A DNA stretch of 34,090 nt, taken from NCBI GenBank assembly GCA_036480375.1, contig JAZGGI010000017.1, positions 1 through 34,090 of the forward strand, read 5' to 3'. The stretch comes from Candidatus Zixiibacteriota bacterium. Lineage in GTDB: Bacteria; Zixibacteria; MSB-5A5; GN15; JAAZOE01. Within the stretch, counting starts at the first letter, position 1. The number at the start of each line of letters is the position of its first letter. The notes beneath the pieces were generated by a model. It had not been told where the DNA came from. It did no database searches and saw only the letters and a list, made by a program, of their open reading frames with translations. Positions 32,801 through 34,090 of this stretch are shown piece by piece. Position numbers and translations under genes: made by a program.

Positions 32801-34090
32801 GTGAAACATACGGCATCATTCACGATTGTATAGGGATCGAGCGCGCGTACTTCGGAAATATTTCCATCGGGATCGTTATACGTAACCGGCAAACAAATCT
32901 CCTCCGGTTGACATAGGGACACGACCGTATCGGGGATAGATATTACAGGAAGCGAATCGAATTCGACGGTAACACAGAAAGTGCAAACATCAAATCCACA
33001 CTCATTTTCACCCCGAACTTCAAAGCAATATTCGCCCGGCGATTCGGCAAAGAATATAACGGAATCATTAACTCTCTCAACTGTCGGAGTAATCGAAATC
33101 TGTATATCCGGAGCGAACTGACCAATATAGGCTTTCATGTAACCCGGCCCACAAAGTTTGACTATTTGCGGTTGCGGACATTCTATCGACGGCGGCGTAC
33201 CGACCGTGACATCAAAGACAACCTGGCAGGTGGACTCGCCGCAGTCATTCAAGGCGGTAACATTAAATGTATAGAATCCGGTCTGACTGGCATAAAAACA
33301 AAGCTCGCCGTTCTCATATGTCGCACCCTCTTCGGCGATGGTAACAATAGCGTCAACCGGTAAAATACTCAATGTCTGACAAACCGAATCAGGAGCGCAG
33401 AGATTAACAATTACTTCTTCGGTTGGGCAGTCTATAGTCGGTGGAGTACCAATAGTTACATCAACCACTATATGGCAGGAGGTATCACCACATTCATTGG
33501 AAGCCATGACATCAAAAGTATATACTCGAGATAGATCGGCATAGAAACAAAGCTCGCCGTTTTCAAATATAGCATCATCTCCGGTTAAAGTAACTATGGC
33601 ATCGCTCGGGATAATATTCAACGGTATACATACTGAATCAGGTTGACATTGATTTACGAGTATATTTTCGGTCGGGCAATCAATAATTGGCGGCGTACCA
33701 ATGGTCACATCAAAAACGACCTGACAGGTGGACTCGCCGCAGTCATTCAAGGCGGTAACATTAAAGGTATAAACGCCGCTCTGGTCGGCGTAGAAACAAA
33801 GCTGACCGTTCTCATATGTCGCGCCTTCTTCGGCGATTGTGATATTAGCATCTATCGGTAATATATTCAAAGGCAGACAGACCGATTCAGGAGCACACAG
33901 ATTTATATTCGTCAACGGCGGACATTCTATCGACGGCGGAGTACCGATTATCACGGTTATGATTACAGAATCAGTCGGGCATTTGGCAGGCGGTTCGCCT
34001 CTAAGACAATTATCGAAAATCATGTATTCAAATACATAGCGGGCTGAATCCACATCGGCGGGCAGGAAACATTGCGAACCGATACCATCA
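29848..34090 (-). CDS. Giant Cys-rich secreted protein with Ig-like repeats, dockerin-like region and T9SS-type C-terminal domain (5' truncated)
   Basis: The frame is open to the window edge, so the N-terminus lies beyond 34090; about 1,413 residues are visible. From the left end of the protein: three tandem 82-83-residue units (33205-33948) starting IGTPP; a divergent fourth; then several HYR/Ig-like units with phrases such as VSAKDECGNEAFDTATVIV. A cohesin-like beta domain follows (about 30850-31350; VNVTVDAIENVAAFDILLSYD), then a dockerin-like pair of EF-hand-type motifs (about 30500-30712; GDINLNGIAYEIADAV and SDINGDGLPLTIADLV). The last 90 residues (about 29848-30120) carry LSQNYPNPFNPRTSF and end in a FlgD-like/T9SS type A sorting domain. 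Many conserved Cys suggest disulfides. A surface or released adhesin-like or structural protein is inferred. Confidence 0.9.
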   Translation of the reverse strand, partial: DGIGSQCFLPADVDSARYVFEYMIFDNCLRGEPPAKCPTDSVIITVIIGTPPSIECPPLTNINLCAPESVCLPLNILPIDANITIAEEGATYENGQLCFYADQSGVYTFNVTALNDCGESTCQVVFDVTIGTPPIIDCPTENILVNQCQPDSVCIPLNIIPSDAIVTLTGDDAIFENGELCFYADLSRVYTFDVMASNECGDTSCHIVVDVTIGTPPTIDCPTEEVIVNLCAPDSVCQTLSILPVDAIVTIAEEGATYENGELCFYASQTGFYTFNVTALNDCGESTCQVVFDVTVGTPPSIECPQPQIVKLCGPGYMKAYIGQFAPDIQISITPTVERVNDSVIFFAESPGEYCFEVRGENECGFDVCTFCVTVEFDSLPVISIPDTVVSLCQPEEICLPVTYNDPDGNISEVRALDPYTIVNDAVCFTPAEPGVYEIIVSAKDECGNEAFDTATVIVTMNELPTVLIEDTAVFNCYASDICLPVTFGDVDGEIDSIEVEAPAHYDADNQQVCLYVDAPGNYEINIAVYDDCGAMAADVALITASFNSPPKLAVGSYPNTACELEEIYVPVMLTDIDDNVVSLTAVSSCGEEITFNEIDSSFYWTPSAFSGCNLTFTVTDECGETDVVILDIVIEQKPQPRAICPNDTILFICEPGQKCMELENIPGVNINIVPETFVYSSESNTICYFADGNRTDTLMIIDANECGADTCSFVIETKLNSPPIFSGNIKPSQETFCDSLYLCLDIGVDDPDDNMKDIYTEGGCPGVTYNEETKQLCLMIRKEIHCQIDLIAVDSCNASARISIPIDAVPDKPPVIDFPDIEGIVRCPTDEEPIVISDICVTDPDFGDVTLALDSGLGEFAFNPISGCGTLTFVPPANDSVEYCFKFKATDDCSESYKTYCIKVYPATICETCIHVSIEGPPKCVNNGAISTVNVTVDAIENVAAFDILLSYDATVIYFLTADLGTAINGWEFFTYRYGKDGNCIGGTCPSGLLRLVAIADVNNGPLHPPQDQYYPAGVLASVTFKVSSDVNIGGQNVPVSFFWFDCGDNTFSDISGQYLYLDKLVISREGNIIWDETNDDVYPEFERPFGIGASDECVKGLKDPPIRCIDFKNGEFCIIHPDSIDARGDINLNGIAYEIADAVLYTNFFISGLKAFRISPPAQIAASDINGDGLPLTIADLVHLVRIIIGDISPMPKFSAVEIEVPVTFNRKDNISTVSIDSPESIGAALLVFSYQGDSFAEPEVINKAESMSMLTGFNDYGEFRVLLYSLQAGHMIEAGESELVSITVPEGVELKLIDVEIADYYANAMMALIDNQALPNKLALSQNYPNPFNPRTSFTLTMPEASDYEVIIYNVTGQAIKTWTGYGQAGQHHFEWDGTDSHGASVSSGIYLYKASAAGSQEIRKMVLLK
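33205..33948 (-). repeat. Three tandem 246-249-bp coding repeats
   Basis: Copies at 33703-33948, 33454-33702 and 33205-33453 each encode 82-83 residues of the pattern [IV]GTPPxI-[DE]CP...SVC...ENGxLCFYA...YTFxVxAxNxCG...CxVVxDVT. Outer copies 1 and 3 share long near-identical DNA stretches (for example around 33725-33760 and 33228-33263), more than either shares with copy 2. Confidence 0.85.

Overview
The window is a compact, mostly chromosomal segment from a Gram-negative bacterium. It holds outer-membrane beta-barrel proteins, several lipoproteins with clear lipoboxes, and a long secreted protein ending in a YPNPFNP-type C-terminal domain of the kind used for type IX secretion sorting. That combination, with dockerin-like repeats and a TolB-like/TPR Ser/Thr kinase, suggests the FCB superphylum. 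A candidate phylum such as Zixibacteria is my best guess, from gene content only. TGA is used as an ordinary stop in many genes here.

Layout. Positions 1-912: the tail of an unknown gene, two terminator-like hairpins, and a small zinc-motif/TM protein. Positions 913-1708: a gene-free, repeat-rich stretch with a 105-bp tandem repeat and several palindromes. Positions 1709-4476: an envelope operon (beta-barrel, CxxCH lipoprotein, FadL/PorV-like barrel). Positions 4560-11561, minus strand: creatininase-family hydrolase, DUF2064 transferase, DsbD, a pseudo-receiver protein, rhomboid protease, a tiny membrane protein that is a selenoprotein candidate, a CoA-binding protein and thioredoxin. Positions 11813-18866, plus strand: a tightly packed housekeeping run dtd-maf-rodZ-like-(glycosyltransferase-like)-smc-ftsY, with overlaps or very small gaps. 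Positions 18882-24142, minus strand: five co-directional envelope genes. These are preceded by a sigma-54-type promoter and sit divergently from a GAF/AAA+ sigma-54 activator (24512-26101) that has its own sigma-70-like promoter. Positions 26113-28725, minus: a Ser/Thr kinase with TolB-like and TPR domains. Positions 28903-29769, plus: YjbQ and RlmH. Positions 29848-34090, minus: a giant Cys-rich secreted repeat protein cut by the window edge.

Two things stand out. (1) At 10610-10780, one base after the CoA-binding gene and in line with trxA, there is a 31-codon single-TM ORF. Its TGA is followed in frame by 24 more codons to TAA, with a Cys five residues after the TGA and two hairpins just downstream. 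This reads as an unannotated small membrane selenoprotein, to be confirmed. (2) The 18882-26101 divergon looks like a sigma-54-controlled envelope system. It has a near-consensus -24/-12 element, inverted repeats around it, a dedicated activator next door, and a cluster of mostly unnamed lipoprotein and membrane proteins, two of which are clear tandem paralogs. In addition, two copies of a paired-palindrome element (1407-1460 and 4491-4544, opposite orientations) differ by compensatory stem changes, so the structure seems to be what is kept.

All family assignments are by eye from motifs. No database search or folding program was run.
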